The notes: generated by a model not told the origin, from the letters alone. Positions 1 to 6,936 are shown, numbered from the stretch's first letter. The stretch: DNA of 7,636 bases from Amphritea sp. (GCA_018067325.1 JAGPUU010000091.1:1-7636), one strand, 5' to 3'. A program made the numbers and translations.

Positions 1-299
1 GTGCACGCTCACTGCGTGAGTGCTTCTATAATGAAGAGTACGACATGCTGGCCGCTGAGAATGATAACTTCAAGTGGCATCTTGCTCTGTCTGATCCGCA
101 AGCGGAAGACAACTGGGATGGCATGACTGGTTTCATTCACAATGTATTGTTTGATAACTATCTGAAGGAGCATGAAGCGCCTGAAGATTGTGAATACTAC
201 ATGTGTGGACCACCAATGATGAACTCCGCTGTTATCCAGATGCTGGTTGATCTGGGAGTTGAACGGGAAAATATCTTCCTCGACGACTTTGGTGGCTGA
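1..299 (+). CDS. nqrF: Na+-translocating NADH:quinone oxidoreductase subunit F, C-terminal part (5' truncated)
   Basis: This is the last 98 codons of NqrF; the reading frame enters at base 3 and the true start lies outside the window. NqrF carries the 2Fe-2S centre and FAD and oxidises NADH at the cytoplasmic face of the Na+-NQR complex. Only the end of the ferredoxin-reductase-like NADH-binding domain is visible. It includes the hallmark YMCGPPMMN segment (the Cys-Gly-Pro-Pro motif near the nicotinamide site) and the family's typical C-terminus ending NIFLDDFGG. The match to NqrF from Vibrio-type complexes at this end is close enough to separate it from other flavodoxin reductases. The following apbE and nqrM genes confirm the operon context. 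The apbE start lies 7 bases after the TGA stop at 297-299. Confidence 0.95.
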   Translation, partial: ARSLRECFYNEEYDMLAAENDNFKWHLALSDPQAEDNWDGMTGFIHNVLFDNYLKEHEAPEDCEYYMCGPPMMNSAVIQMLVDLGVERENIFLDDFGG

Positions 300-306
300 T
301 CATCTT

Positions 307-1344
307 ATGTCTGTAATAACCAGGCATACTCTAAAACGGCCGGCAGCTCTGCTGCTGGCCGCTTCGTTTCTGTTTCTTGCGGCTTTGACTGGCTGTAGTA
401 AACAACCTCAAATTGTCAGCCATCAAGGGCCGACGATGGGTACTAGCTTCTCTGTGAAGTGGGTATCAGTCGATAGCGAAACTGACAAAGCGTTACCCGC
501 TGAGATCAACCGGTTACTGGTTGAAATAAATAACAGCATGTCTACCTATCAGAAAGATTCAGAGCTCAGCCGCATCAATCAGATGCCGGTGGGGGAAGCT
601 GTAATCCTGTCTGAAGGATTGAATGAAGTATTACATCAGGCTTTAGAGATTAGCCATTCATCAGCAGGTGCATTTGATGTCACTGTTGGTCCTCTGGTTA
701 ATCTGTGGGGCTTTGGTCCGGATGGACGAGTAATTCGGGCACCCGAAGAGAAAGAAATACAACAACTGAAAGAGCGGGTAGGTTATCGGTACCTTCAGTT
801 AGACGGTAATCAATTGATCCGCCAACGAGATCTCTATATCGATCTGTCTGCAATTGCGAAAGGTTATGCTGTCGACCAGGTAGCCAATCTACTTGAAGCT
901 GCAGGCATCAGCGTTTATCTGGCTGAGATAGGCGGTGAGCTGCGAGCGCGTGGTAATAAGCCCGATGGTAATCACTGGAAAGTGGCTATTGAAGCACCGG
1001 TTGTGGGTGATCGTAAAATTCAGCGTATAATCGCTGTTAAAGATATAGGTATCGCCACTTCCGGTGATTATCGAAATTATTTTGAGGAAGACGGTGTTCG
1101 TTTTTCCCATACGATTGACCCATCGACGGGGCAGCCAATCAAACATAAGTTGGCATCCGTTACTGTTCTGGCCGACGACTGCGCTACCGCTGACGCGCTG
1201 GCCACGGCGATGATGGTGCTAGGGCCTGACAAGGCTGAAGCCTATGCTGAACAGCAGGGTGTTGAAGCATTAATGATTGTAAAGTCTGACGCAGGCTTTA
1301 CTGAAAAGATGACGCCGGGTTTTAACAACTACCTGGTGGAGTGA
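307..1344 (+). CDS. apbE: FAD:protein FMN transferase, lipoprotein
   Basis: ApbE-family flavin transferase of 345 residues. It cleaves FAD and attaches FMN by a phosphoester bond to a Thr in target proteins; in this operon the expected targets are NqrB and NqrC. The N-terminus is a lipoprotein signal: basic residues at 6-11, a hydrophobic stretch 13-26 and a lipobox LTGC with Cys30, so the protein should be anchored on the periplasmic side. Family motifs appear in order: MGTSF 44-48, GAFDVTVGPLVNLWGFG 121-137, AKGYAVD 184-190, GG 209-210, SGDYRNYF 252-259, HTIDPSTG 268-275 and the metal-site region DALATA 296-301. An upstream in-frame ATG at 247 would add 20 residues before the signal peptide and overlap nqrF, so I prefer the ATG at 307. 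The ribosome binding site there is weak (GGTGG at 291-295), which suggests coupling to nqrF translation. nqrM follows after 10 bases. Confidence 0.95.
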   Translation: MSVITRHTLKRPAALLLAASFLFLAALTGCSKQPQIVSHQGPTMGTSFSVKWVSVDSETDKALPAEINRLLVEINNSMSTYQKDSELSRINQMPVGEAVILSEGLNEVLHQALEISHSSAGAFDVTVGPLVNLWGFGPDGRVIRAPEEKEIQQLKERVGYRYLQLDGNQLIRQRDLYIDLSAIAKGYAVDQVANLLEAAGISVYLAEIGGELRARGNKPDGNHWKVAIEAPVVGDRKIQRIIAVKDIGIATSGDYRNYFEEDGVRFSHTIDPSTGQPIKHKLASVTVLADDCATADALATAMMVLGPDKAEAYAEQQGVEALMIVKSDAGFTEKMTPGFNNYLVE

Positions 1345-1354
1345 GGAATAAACA

Positions 1355-1585
1355 ATGAGTACTATGATTCTGTCGTTTTTCGTATTGGGACTGGTTATTT
1401 TAGGGATGTCTGTCGGCGTGATTATGGGGCGCAAACCTATCGCGGGTTCTTGTGGTGGTCTTGCTAATGTAGGTATTGAGGGCGAGTGCTCTATCTGCGG
1501 TGGTAATCCGGCTAAATGTGATGAAGAGCAAGAGAGCCAGGAGACCGATAAAGCAGCGGACCTGAGCTACGAAGTGAAGTCCTGA
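1355..1585 (+). CDS. nqrM: Na+-NQR maturation protein NqrM (DUF539)
   Basis: A 76-residue protein with one N-terminal membrane helix (about residues 4-24) followed by a Cys-rich tail. Four cysteines at 33, 45, 48 and 55 lie in the pattern SCGGL...GECSICGGNPAKC, which is the signature of the former DUF539 family. In Vibrio, NqrM is required for maturation of Na+-NQR, probably in delivering or placing iron at the membrane-embedded Fe site, and a Cys at the position of Cys33 is important. The acidic C-terminus (DEEQESQETD) is typically variable. The ribosome binding site GAGTGAGGA just before the ATG overlaps the apbE stop. The gene sits directly behind apbE as in other nqr clusters, so all three are likely one transcript. 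A second stop (TAG, 1586-1588) follows the TGA directly. Confidence 0.93.
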   Translation: MSTMILSFFVLGLVILGMSVGVIMGRKPIAGSCGGLANVGIEGECSICGGNPAKCDEEQESQETDKAADLSYEVKS

Positions 1586-1710
1586 TAGTCTGACCTAAAG
1601 GTTAATTTTAGTCGTTGTCGGTTAGGGTTATGCTCCTTTAGATGAATCATTATGCTGGGCTTCTAATAGTATTTAAGTTGATAAAAATTCACAGTTAATA
1701 GGGGAAAGAG
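1586..1710 (+). other. Intergenic gap between nqrM and sthA with a weak hairpin
   Basis: This 125-base stretch holds no gene that I can support. Bases 1592-1613 can form a weak hairpin: GAC + bulged C + TAAA pairs with TTTA + GTC across a 7-base loop. It lacks both a GC-rich stem and a following U tract, so it is not a convincing intrinsic terminator, and nqr transcription might continue into sthA or end by another mechanism. The 3' half is AT-rich and probably contains the sthA promoter. A good ribosome binding site, AGGGGAAAGAG, ends immediately before the sthA ATG. Confidence 0.5.
1639..1667 (+). promoter_or_regulatory. Candidate sigma-70 promoter for sthA
   Basis: The -10 element TCTAAT (1662-1667) matches TATAAT at five of six positions. 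A poor -35 element TAGATG (1639-1644, three of six) lies 17 bases upstream. This would start transcription near 1674 and give a leader of about 37 bases. An alternative pair is TTGTCG (1615-1620) with TTAGAT (1638-1643), also 17 bases apart. Neither is strong, and the call rests on eye inspection only. Confidence 0.3.
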
Positions 1711-3111
1711 ATGGCTGTATATGACTATGATGTCATTGTACTAGGGTCCGGTCCTGCCGGTGAAGGTGCGGCAATGAACGCGGCGAAGAAAGGGCGTCGC
1801 GTTGCCGTGATAGAGTCGCAGGACTCTGTAGGTGGTAACTGTACTCACAAAGGGACTATTCCATCTAAGGCTCTGCGTCACTCGGTAAAACAGATCATCG
1901 AGTTCAACACTAACCCTATGTTCCGGGACATCGGTGAGCCACGCTGGTTCTCTTTTCCTAAAGTTTTAAAGCGTGCGGAAAAGGTTATTTCCAATCAGGT
2001 TATGATGCGGACAAACTTCTACGCCCGTAACCGTATCGATCTGTTTTTTGGTCTGGCTGAGTTTGTAGACAAGAATACGGTGCTGGTTAAAGGGACCATT
2101 AACGGCGATGAAACACTGCGAGCCAAGAATGTCATTATCGCAACGGGCTCTCGTCCTTACACGCCTGAAGATATAGATTTTTCTCATCCCCGTATTTATA
2201 ACAGTGATACGATTCTTAAGCTGAGTCATACACCGCGCACGCTGATTATTTATGGTGCCGGTGTTATCGGTTCTGAGTACGCGTCTATCTTTAGTGGTCT
2301 GGGTGTTAAAGTTGACCTGATCGATTCTATGGGGCGCCTGCTATCCTTCCTGGATGCGGAAATCTCTGATTCCCTGAGTTATCACTTTAGAAATAACGCG
2401 GTTAAGATTCGTCACAATGAGTTTTACGAAAAAGTTGTGGCTGATGAGCGGGGTGTTACGCTAACCCTGAAGTCCGGCAAAATGATCCGTGCGGATGCCT
2501 TCTTGTGGTGTAATGGGCGTACCGGCAATACCGATATGCTTAAACTCGAGAATGTTGGCCTTGAAGCCAATGGTCGTGGCCAGATAGAAGTTGATGATCA
2601 CTATCGTACCAAGATTGATGGTATGTATGCCTGTGGTGATGTTATTGGCTGGCCTGCGCTGGCATCAGCGGCATTGGACCAAGGGCGTGCAGCCTCTTCT
2701 GACATGCTAAATGCAGACGACTTCCGCTATATCAATGATGTCCCAACCGGTATCTATACGATTCCTGAGATCAGCTCAATCGGTAAGACTGAAGAGCAGT
2801 TGACCGAAGAGTGTGTGCCTTACGAAGTAGGTCAGGCGTTCTTTAAGGATACTGCACGGGCACAGATCTCTGGTCAGCCTATCGGTATGTTGAAGATTCT
2901 TTTCAACCGGGAAACGCTTGCCATACTGGGTATTCATTGCTTTGGTGATCAGGCTTCTGAGATCGTTCACATCGGTCAGGCAATCATGAACCAGGAAGGT
3001 GAAGCGAATACGATTAACTATTTCGTTAATACGACCTTCAACTACCCAACGATGGCCGAAGCTTATCGGGTAGCAGCCATTGCGGGTCTGAATCGGATCG
3101 CTAATCTTTAA
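1711..3111 (+). CDS. sthA: Soluble pyridine nucleotide transhydrogenase (Si-specific NAD(P)+ transhydrogenase)
   Basis: Cytosolic flavoprotein of 466 residues, the same length as E. coli SthA. It transfers hydride between NADPH and NAD+, usually to drain excess NADPH. It belongs to the pyridine nucleotide-disulfide oxidoreductase fold: FAD-binding GSGPAG 12-17 with Glu35 at the end of the second strand, ATGSRP 144-149, nucleotide-binding GAGVIG 182-187, FAD-contacting ACGD 307-310, and a C-terminal dimerisation domain. Two features separate SthA from dihydrolipoamide dehydrogenase and both are present. The redox disulfide is absent (C44-THKG-T49, so the second Cys is Thr). The catalytic His of the HPT motif is replaced by Tyr ([10 protein letters not shown], about 454-463). 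The start is supported by AGGGGAAAGAG just upstream. NADH made by this enzyme could feed the neighbouring Na+-NQR; that functional link is an inference. Confidence 0.96.
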   Translation: MAVYDYDVIVLGSGPAGEGAAMNAAKKGRRVAVIESQDSVGGNCTHKGTIPSKALRHSVKQIIEFNTNPMFRDIGEPRWFSFPKVLKRAEKVISNQVMMRTNFYARNRIDLFFGLAEFVDKNTVLVKGTINGDETLRAKNVIIATGSRPYTPEDIDFSHPRIYNSDTILKLSHTPRTLIIYGAGVIGSEYASIFSGLGVKVDLIDSMGRLLSFLDAEISDSLSYHFRNNAVKIRHNEFYEKVVADERGVTLTLKSGKMIRADAFLWCNGRTGNTDMLKLENVGLEANGRGQIEVDDHYRTKIDGMYACGDVIGWPALASAALDQGRAASSDMLNADDFRYINDVPTGIYTIPEISSIGKTEEQLTEECVPYEVGQAFFKDTARAQISGQPIGMLKILFNRETLAILGIHCFGDQASEIVHIGQAIMNQEGEANTINYFVNTTFNYPTMAEAYRVAAIAGLNRIANL

Positions 3112-3125
3112 TCTGTAAAGCAGAC

Positions 3126-3153
3126 AAAAAAACCGCCTATAGGCGGTTTTTTT
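3126..3153. terminator. Bidirectional rho-independent terminator between sthA and the convergent operon
   Basis: This is a perfect 28-base palindrome: AAAAAAACCGCC, loop TATA, GGCGGTTTTTTT. The GC stem followed by seven T on the top strand fits termination of sthA, whose stop is 14 bases upstream. Because the A tract mirrors the T tract, the bottom strand forms the same hairpin plus U tract and can end the leftward operon, whose last stop is also 14 bases away. Confidence 0.93.
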
Positions 3154-3167
3154 ATACTTGAAACAGC

Positions 3168-3473
3168 TTAGTCAGTTTTCTTGTCTTTTGGCTTCTCAGG
3201 GTCTTTATAAAACCCATCTTCATAATACGTGCCGGTGACACCCAGTTTTTTCTCGACCCAGCGATTGTAATGTTTCCAGATGAAGAAGCCTGGCGTCATG
3301 GCGATCATAATACCCAGCATCAGTCCCGATCCTGAATATTCCGCTGGCAGCTGAGCGGTAACCCAGTCGTAGAAGCCACTCTTGTCCATCACCAGGTAGT
3401 ATCCCGCCAGAAAGAGTAAGCCAAACGCTGTGGCGATATGGTGTAGTAGTTTATTGTGTGAACTTTCAGACAT
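3168..3473 (-). CDS. Small membrane protein of unknown function
   Basis: A 101-residue protein that I do not recognise. It has two likely membrane helices, about residues 11-28 (IATAFGLLFLAGYYLVM) and 49-67 (GLMLGIMIAMTPGFFIW). Between them is a short, probably extracytoplasmic segment with KSGFYDWVTAQLPAEYSGS. The C-terminal tail of about 34 residues is strongly charged and ends in a Lys/Asp/Pro-rich stretch (DPEKPKDKKTD), likely cytoplasmic by the positive-inside rule. The ATG follows the stop of the Tus-like gene by 8 bases, so it is probably the last gene of the three-gene leftward operon. The ribosome binding site is weak (GGGA about 11 bases upstream, inside the previous gene), consistent with translational coupling. 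Operon position, helix pattern and matching composition suggest a real gene, but no function can be given. Confidence 0.75.
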   Translation of the reverse strand: MSESSHNKLLHHIATAFGLLFLAGYYLVMDKSGFYDWVTAQLPAEYSGSGLMLGIMIAMTPGFFIWKHYNRWVEKKLGVTGTYYEDGFYKDPEKPKDKKTD

Positions 3474-3481
3474 GCAGTGGA

Positions 3482-4333
3482 TTATCCCAGATAACGGTGA
3501 GCTCTCAAGCTTGGCAGAAAAGGTTGAGGATCTATTTTAAGATCGCTGCGTTCCAGTCTGCTCCTTGCCTCAGGAGGTATAAGAGGAGGCTCATTATACT
3601 CAGGTAGGCTAGGGTTTTCATCGTCCAGAGCCACAATAATAGGTAAAGATGTGTTGCGGGCTTTACGGAGCATCTGTTCTTCTTGCTTCCAAAGCATATT
3701 AGCGCGTATGACCGGGACCTGGGTTTGAATCTGAGCCAGCATATCGCCTGGACGCAGGTTTCCGACCGCCTGAAGCTGAAGTTGGATATGCGACTGACTG
3801 GTATCCATCTTCAGTAGTCTTTCTTCAGCTTGCTGGGGGGTTAGCTTGCGTATGCTGCGGCCACTGGTATACCAACTGAAGCCGACCTTTATTGGCCGAG
3901 TTTCAATGACTGGAATCTGGCGGTAACACTGCTTCAAGTGGAGTCGCGATGCGCCTTGTCGGTGCAGGAGCTCTGCCAGTTTTTCTGTTCTATGGTGCAG
4001 GCTTTGCTGTAGTTCAGAAGATTGGCTAAGACGGTATTCGATGGCAAGCTTTTGAAACAGGGCTTTGGCTGTATTCAGTTCAATCGCACAACTGACAAGT
4101 TCTGCGTTTGCGCCTATCAGGCCGTGCTGGCTACGAGTTGTTCTGCCATCCTGATTGTCCTGATACCAGATATCAGCATAAAGTGAGGCGGCCTGCTCGA
4201 GATTTGTAGCGGTTTTGCCAGGTAACCAAAAGGGCATCTGGCTTGCGCGTAAGCTGTCGGTAAATTTTAGCAGTACCTGATTCAATTGAACCAGGCTGTC
4301 TACCAGGTCAATACTGTTAGTACTGCTCTTCAT
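3482..4333 (-). CDS. tus: DNA replication terminus site-binding protein (Tus/Ter family)
   Basis: A 283-residue soluble protein that I assign to the Tus family (E. coli Tus is 309 residues). Tus binds asymmetric Ter sites and blocks replication forks from one side. The assignment rests on comparison with E. coli Tus from memory. The N-terminus DLVDSLVQLNQVLLKF (9-24) parallels DLVDRLNTTFRQMEQEL. IKVGFSW...IRKLTPQQAEERLLK (148-175) parallels LRFGW...IKNLHRDEVLAQLEK. PVIRANMLWKQ...SLPIIVAL (207-236) parallels PVKVQPIARVWYKG...PTPLIAL. These fall in the same order and at similar spacing. The middle is more divergent, and I cannot confidently place the equivalent of His144, which locks the flipped cytosine in E. 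coli. The protein is rich in Gln, Arg and Leu. The ATG lies inside the end of the PilZ gene (17-base overlap), with only a weak ribosome binding site, so translation is likely coupled. Functional fork arrest is not shown by the sequence. Confidence 0.75.
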   Translation of the reverse strand: MKSSTNSIDLVDSLVQLNQVLLKFTDSLRASQMPFWLPGKTATNLEQAASLYADIWYQDNQDGRTTRSQHGLIGANAELVSCAIELNTAKALFQKLAIEYRLSQSSELQQSLHHRTEKLAELLHRQGASRLHLKQCYRQIPVIETRPIKVGFSWYTSGRSIRKLTPQQAEERLLKMDTSQSHIQLQLQAVGNLRPGDMLAQIQTQVPVIRANMLWKQEEQMLRKARNTSLPIIVALDDENPSLPEYNEPPLIPPEARSRLERSDLKIDPQPFLPSLRAHRYLG

Positions 4334-4886
4334 TTATCAGCTGTCTTTCACGGGCCTGAGTAGAGAGTATATAACGGGCGACGATCATTCGGCTGCTTTC
4401 TGGCAGGTCGGTGAATTCAACGCCGATTTTATATACTCCATCCTCTTCTCCTGAGTAAAGAACTTGTCCATACAGCAGGAGACCCGAGAAGGTTTCCTCA
4501 AAGACAACCTTCAGCGCAAGGTAGGTATTAAGAGGGATCGCTTCATTGCAGTCGAAGCTTAAACCGCCTTCACTCAGGCTGATCTCCTGAGCCGACAAAT
4601 TTTCAAATTCAACATCGCTTTTAGCAACGGCCTGGGCTATCGCATCAATTTTATCGTTCATACTTTCAAGGTATGCAGCGATCGAGGGGTCTTTCTGAGC
4701 GATTTTCCGTAGGTGATAGTCATTATCGCTCCCCAAATTCTGGAGCTGAGTGAGTAGAAGAAAGAAAGGCGAAACCTCGAACTGAGTCGGTATTCGGCTG
4801 TGTTCCATCTCATCTTCCGTGATGATTTTATAATCTACCGCTACTTTGCCATGTATGCGGAAATACTGGCGTCGTTCTTGATTCAA
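4317..4886 (-). CDS. PilZ-like domain protein with degenerate second motif
   Basis: A 189-residue protein with PilZ features. The N-terminus has the RxxxR element (ERRQYFR, Arg6 and Arg10). The C-terminal half has a beta-rich PilZ-like barrel beginning with SLSEGGLSF (103-111) and ending near YKIGVEFTDL (152-161). PilZ domains usually bind cyclic di-GMP through RxxxR and (D/N)xSxxG; here the first residue of the second motif is Ser instead of Asp/Asn, so binding is uncertain. About 92 residues, partly helical, separate the two motifs, where simple PilZ domains have roughly 20-30. The start is TTG (4884-4886) with a good ribosome binding site GAGGG 7 bases upstream. The next in-frame Met is residue 27, past the RxxxR motif, so TTG is preferred. 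The gene diverges from lolC and heads the operon containing the Tus-like gene. As I recall, P. aeruginosa also has a PilZ gene next to lolC. Confidence 0.85.
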   Translation of the reverse strand: MNQERRQYFRIHGKVAVDYKIITEDEMEHSRIPTQFEVSPFFLLLTQLQNLGSDNDYHLRKIAQKDPSIAAYLESMNDKIDAIAQAVAKSDVEFENLSAQEISLSEGGLSFDCNEAIPLNTYLALKVVFEETFSGLLLYGQVLYSGEEDGVYKIGVEFTDLPESSRMIVARYILSTQARERQLINEEQY

Positions 4887-4893
4887 AGTTAAG

Positions 4894-4898
4894 CCCTC
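4894..4898 (-). promoter_or_regulatory. Ribosome binding site that decides the TTG start of the PilZ-like gene
   Basis: On the bottom strand GAGGG lies 7 bases before the TTG codon at 4886-4884. This is good Shine-Dalgarno spacing, and no ATG or GTG start upstream in frame fits it better. It supports use of the non-ATG start. Confidence 0.7.
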
Positions 4899-4906
4899 AA
4901 AGTAAT

Positions 4907-4936
4907 CTCACAATACCCGAGTATAACGAATATTAT
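4907..4936 (+). promoter_or_regulatory. Candidate sigma-70 promoter for the lol operon
   Basis: CTCACA (4907-4912, four of six to TTGACA) and TATTAT (4931-4936, five of six to TATAAT) are 18 bases apart. Transcription would start near 4943, giving a leader of about 40 bases before the lolC ATG. The call is by eye and is weak, but the 97-base divergent gap must contain promoters in both directions. Confidence 0.35.
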
Positions 4937-4948
4937 TCTGATTTTGTT
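4920..4948 (-). promoter_or_regulatory. Candidate promoter for the PilZ/Tus-like operon
   Basis: On the bottom strand TATACT (4925-4920) matches the -10 consensus at five of six positions. The segment 17 bases upstream, AACAAA (4948-4943), is a poor -35, so activation or another sigma factor is possible. It overlaps the candidate lol promoter, so the two transcription units may interfere. An 11-base palindrome, GAATATTATTC (4928-4938), lies between the elements. Confidence 0.35.
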
Positions 4949-4983
4949 AGAGAAATTTACCCGTCTGTGATTTAATCCCGCCC

Positions 4984-6228
4984 ATGTTTAGACCATTCTC
5001 CTTGTACGTTGGGCTGCGTTATACCGCAGCAAAGCGGAGCAATAATTTTATCTCGTTCATCTCGTTAGTCTCAATGCTGGGGCTGATGCTGGGTGTGGCT
5101 GCGCTGATTGTCGTACTTTCGGTGATGAACGGTTTCGATCGCGAACTTAAAGATCGTATTCTTGGAATGGTGCCCCATGGCACTATATCGGATTACGGTA
5201 AACCACTGGAAAACTGGCAAACAGTGGCTGAAGCGGTAAACCTGCAACCCGGTGTAGTAGGCACAGCACCCTATATACAGGCTCAGGGAATGCTCACCAA
5301 TCGGGGTGTTGTACGTGGCGTCCTGATCAATGGCATTGAACCGGAACTGGAACAAAAAATCTCGATTCTGGGCGACCATATGAAAGCCGGCAGCCTGGAT
5401 CAGCTGACGTCTAAAAGCTATGGTATTGTGCTGGGTTCGCTGTTGGCCCGTTCTATGGGAGCGGCCGTTGGCGATAAGATCACGCTGGTGTTACCCGAAG
5501 CTTCTATCAGTGTGGCGGGTGTTATTCCACGGTTGAAACGTTTTACCGTTGTTGGACTGTTTGAGGTCGGGGCGGAGCTAGATGCAAACCTCGCCTATAT
5601 CCATATAGACGATGCTGCCCGTATTAAGCGGATGAATAGCGGAGTTGATGGTATTCGTCTGCAGTTTGATAACCTGTTTGAAGCGCCCTATAGAATTCGT
5701 CAGATTATTACCGATCTGGGCGAGTTCTATCGCGCCAGTGATTGGACCCGAACCCACGGTAATCTGTTTCAGGCCATTCAGTTGGAAAAGAAGATGATCG
5801 GGTTACTGCTGTTTCTCATCGTTTTTGTGGCCGCGTTTAATATTGTCTCAACCTTGGTGATGGTGGTTACCGATAAGAAAGGTGATATCGCTATATTGAG
5901 AACCCTGGGTGCCACGCCGGGCCGAATTATGCGCATTTTTATGGTGCAGGGCACGGTCATTGGCGTTATGGGAACCCTGTTAGGTTCTGCGCTGGGTATC
6001 GCCCTAGCCTTAACTATTACCGATCTAATCGCTTGGGTTGAACAGGTTTTTGGTATTCAGTTCCTCAGTGCTGAGGTCTATTTCATCAGCTATCTGCCTT
6101 CTCAGCTAAGGCTGGGTGATGTTGTTACTATTATCAGTGTAGCGCTGAGTATTAGTTTCCTGGCAACGCTTTATCCTGCCTGGCGTGCTTCTCGTACTCA
6201 ACCTGCGGAGGCGCTGCGCTATGAGTGA
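4984..6228 (+). CDS. lolC: Lipoprotein-releasing ABC transporter permease (LolC-type, LolC/E hybrid or LolF)
   Basis: An inner-membrane permease of 414 residues that extracts outer-membrane lipoproteins and hands them to the periplasmic carrier LolA. The N-terminus ([17 protein letters not shown]) and first helix (about 23-48, ending [12 protein letters not shown]) are typical of LolC/LolE. A periplasmic domain spans about 50-265. Three C-terminal helices lie near 271-295, 316-345 and 378-398. A LolC-type hook loop that contacts LolA is visible between Pro171 and Pro182 ([12 protein letters not shown]). In contrast, [20 protein letters not shown] (289-308) and [20 protein letters not shown] (351-370) resemble E. 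coli LolE more than LolC, while the end [10 protein letters not shown] is LolC-like. With no lolE downstream, a LolF-type homodimeric permease is plausible. There is no clear Shine-Dalgarno before the ATG, but conserved N-terminal residues fix the start. The end overlaps lolD by 8 bases. Confidence 0.93.
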   Translation: MFRPFSLYVGLRYTAAKRSNNFISFISLVSMLGLMLGVAALIVVLSVMNGFDRELKDRILGMVPHGTISDYGKPLENWQTVAEAVNLQPGVVGTAPYIQAQGMLTNRGVVRGVLINGIEPELEQKISILGDHMKAGSLDQLTSKSYGIVLGSLLARSMGAAVGDKITLVLPEASISVAGVIPRLKRFTVVGLFEVGAELDANLAYIHIDDAARIKRMNSGVDGIRLQFDNLFEAPYRIRQIITDLGEFYRASDWTRTHGNLFQAIQLEKKMIGLLLFLIVFVAAFNIVSTLVMVVTDKKGDIAILRTLGATPGRIMRIFMVQGTVIGVMGTLLGSALGIALALTITDLIAWVEQVFGIQFLSAEVYFISYLPSQLRLGDVVTIISVALSISFLATLYPAWRASRTQPAEALRYE

Positions 6229-6907
6229 TTTAGTTCTGCAATGTATTGAGCTTAAAAAACATTACGGAGAGGGTGATATCACCGTTGAAGTGCTACGCGG
6301 TGTTCAACTTGAGGTAAAGCGAGGAGAGACCCTGGCAATAGTTGGTAGCTCTGGTTCTGGCAAGAGTACCCTGTTGAATATGCTCGGTGGGCTGGATCTT
6401 CCTAGCTCAGGTGATGTACGTATCGACAACTGTTCGTTTTTTGATATCAGTGAAAAAGCCCGGGCTCAACTTCGAAATCGGTCACTGGGATTCGTCTATC
6501 AGTTCCATCATCTCTTAGCGGAGTTTAGTGCGCTGGAGAATGTCGCTATGCCACTGCTGATCAGAGGCGAGCCGATTAAAACCGTACGAGAAAAGTCAGC
6601 TGAGCTACTCAGTTCCGTAGGGTTGGGACATCGCTTGGAGCATAAGCCGTCAATGCTCAGTGGCGGAGAACGTCAACGGGTTGCTATCGCACGTGCGTTG
6701 GTGACCAATCCGGCATGCGTACTGATGGATGAGCCCACGGGTAACCTTGATCGGCATACGGCTGAAGACGTTCAGGCGTTGATGGATAATCTGAACGCTG
6801 AGTTTGGTATCTCTTTTGTGGTCGTAACCCATGACTTACAGTTAGCAAAAAAGCAGGGAAGGGTGATGGAACTGAAGGATGGTTTGCTGCAAGAGATAAA
6901 AGTTTAA
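6221..6907 (+). CDS. lolD: Lipoprotein-releasing ABC transporter ATP-binding protein LolD
   Basis: A 228-residue cytoplasmic ATPase that powers the Lol exporter (E. coli LolD is 233 residues). All ABC motifs are intact: Walker [10 protein letters not shown] 42-50, Q-loop Gln94 in FVYQFHHLL, signature LSGGERQ 146-152, Walker B VLMDEP 167-172 with D-loop GNLD 174-177, and switch His204 in VVTHD. The [18 protein letters not shown] segment is characteristic of the MacB/LolD branch. The reading frame is open upstream to an ATG at 6185, but I choose ATG 6221: it gives the family-typical N-terminus, has GGAGG at 6207-6211 nine bases upstream, and produces the usual short overlap with the permease gene (8 bases), implying coupled translation. 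The gene ends 29 bases before the terminator stem and no second permease gene follows. Confidence 0.96.
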   Translation: MSDLVLQCIELKKHYGEGDITVEVLRGVQLEVKRGETLAIVGSSGSGKSTLLNMLGGLDLPSSGDVRIDNCSFFDISEKARAQLRNRSLGFVYQFHHLLAEFSALENVAMPLLIRGEPIKTVREKSAELLSSVGLGHRLEHKPSMLSGGERQRVAIARALVTNPACVLMDEPTGNLDRHTAEDVQALMDNLNAEFGISFVVVTHDLQLAKKQGRVMELKDGLLQEIKV

Positions 6908-6936
6908 GCGTTACTGAGTTCGTACATAGGAACAAT

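Noticed and set aside
247..306. Possible longer apbE start at ATG 247.
   Set aside because: It overlaps nqrF by 53 bases and puts 20 residues before a clear lipoprotein signal peptide; ATG 307 gives a normal signal sequence.
889..1146. Open frame on the bottom strand inside apbE, and similar ones inside sthA, lolC and lolD.
   Set aside because: They lie opposite strongly conserved coding sequence, have no ribosome binding sites or recognisable protein features, and look like shadows of the real genes.
1592..1613. Hairpin after nqrM considered as an intrinsic terminator.
   Set aside because: The stem is AT-rich and bulged and there is no following T tract, so it is recorded only as a weak hairpin.
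6119..6132. ATGTTGTTACTATT resembles the E. coli Ter core ATGTTGTAACTAAA, differing at three of fourteen positions.
   Set aside because: It lies inside lolC and is fully explained by the codons for Asp-Val-Val-Thr-Ile. One imperfect short match in 7.6 kb is expected by chance, and the specificity of the local Tus-like protein is unknown.
6856..6863. GGGAAGGG matches the FtsK-orienting KOPS pattern GGGNAGGG.
   Set aside because: A single 8-base match within lolD codons has no weight without genome-wide strand bias.
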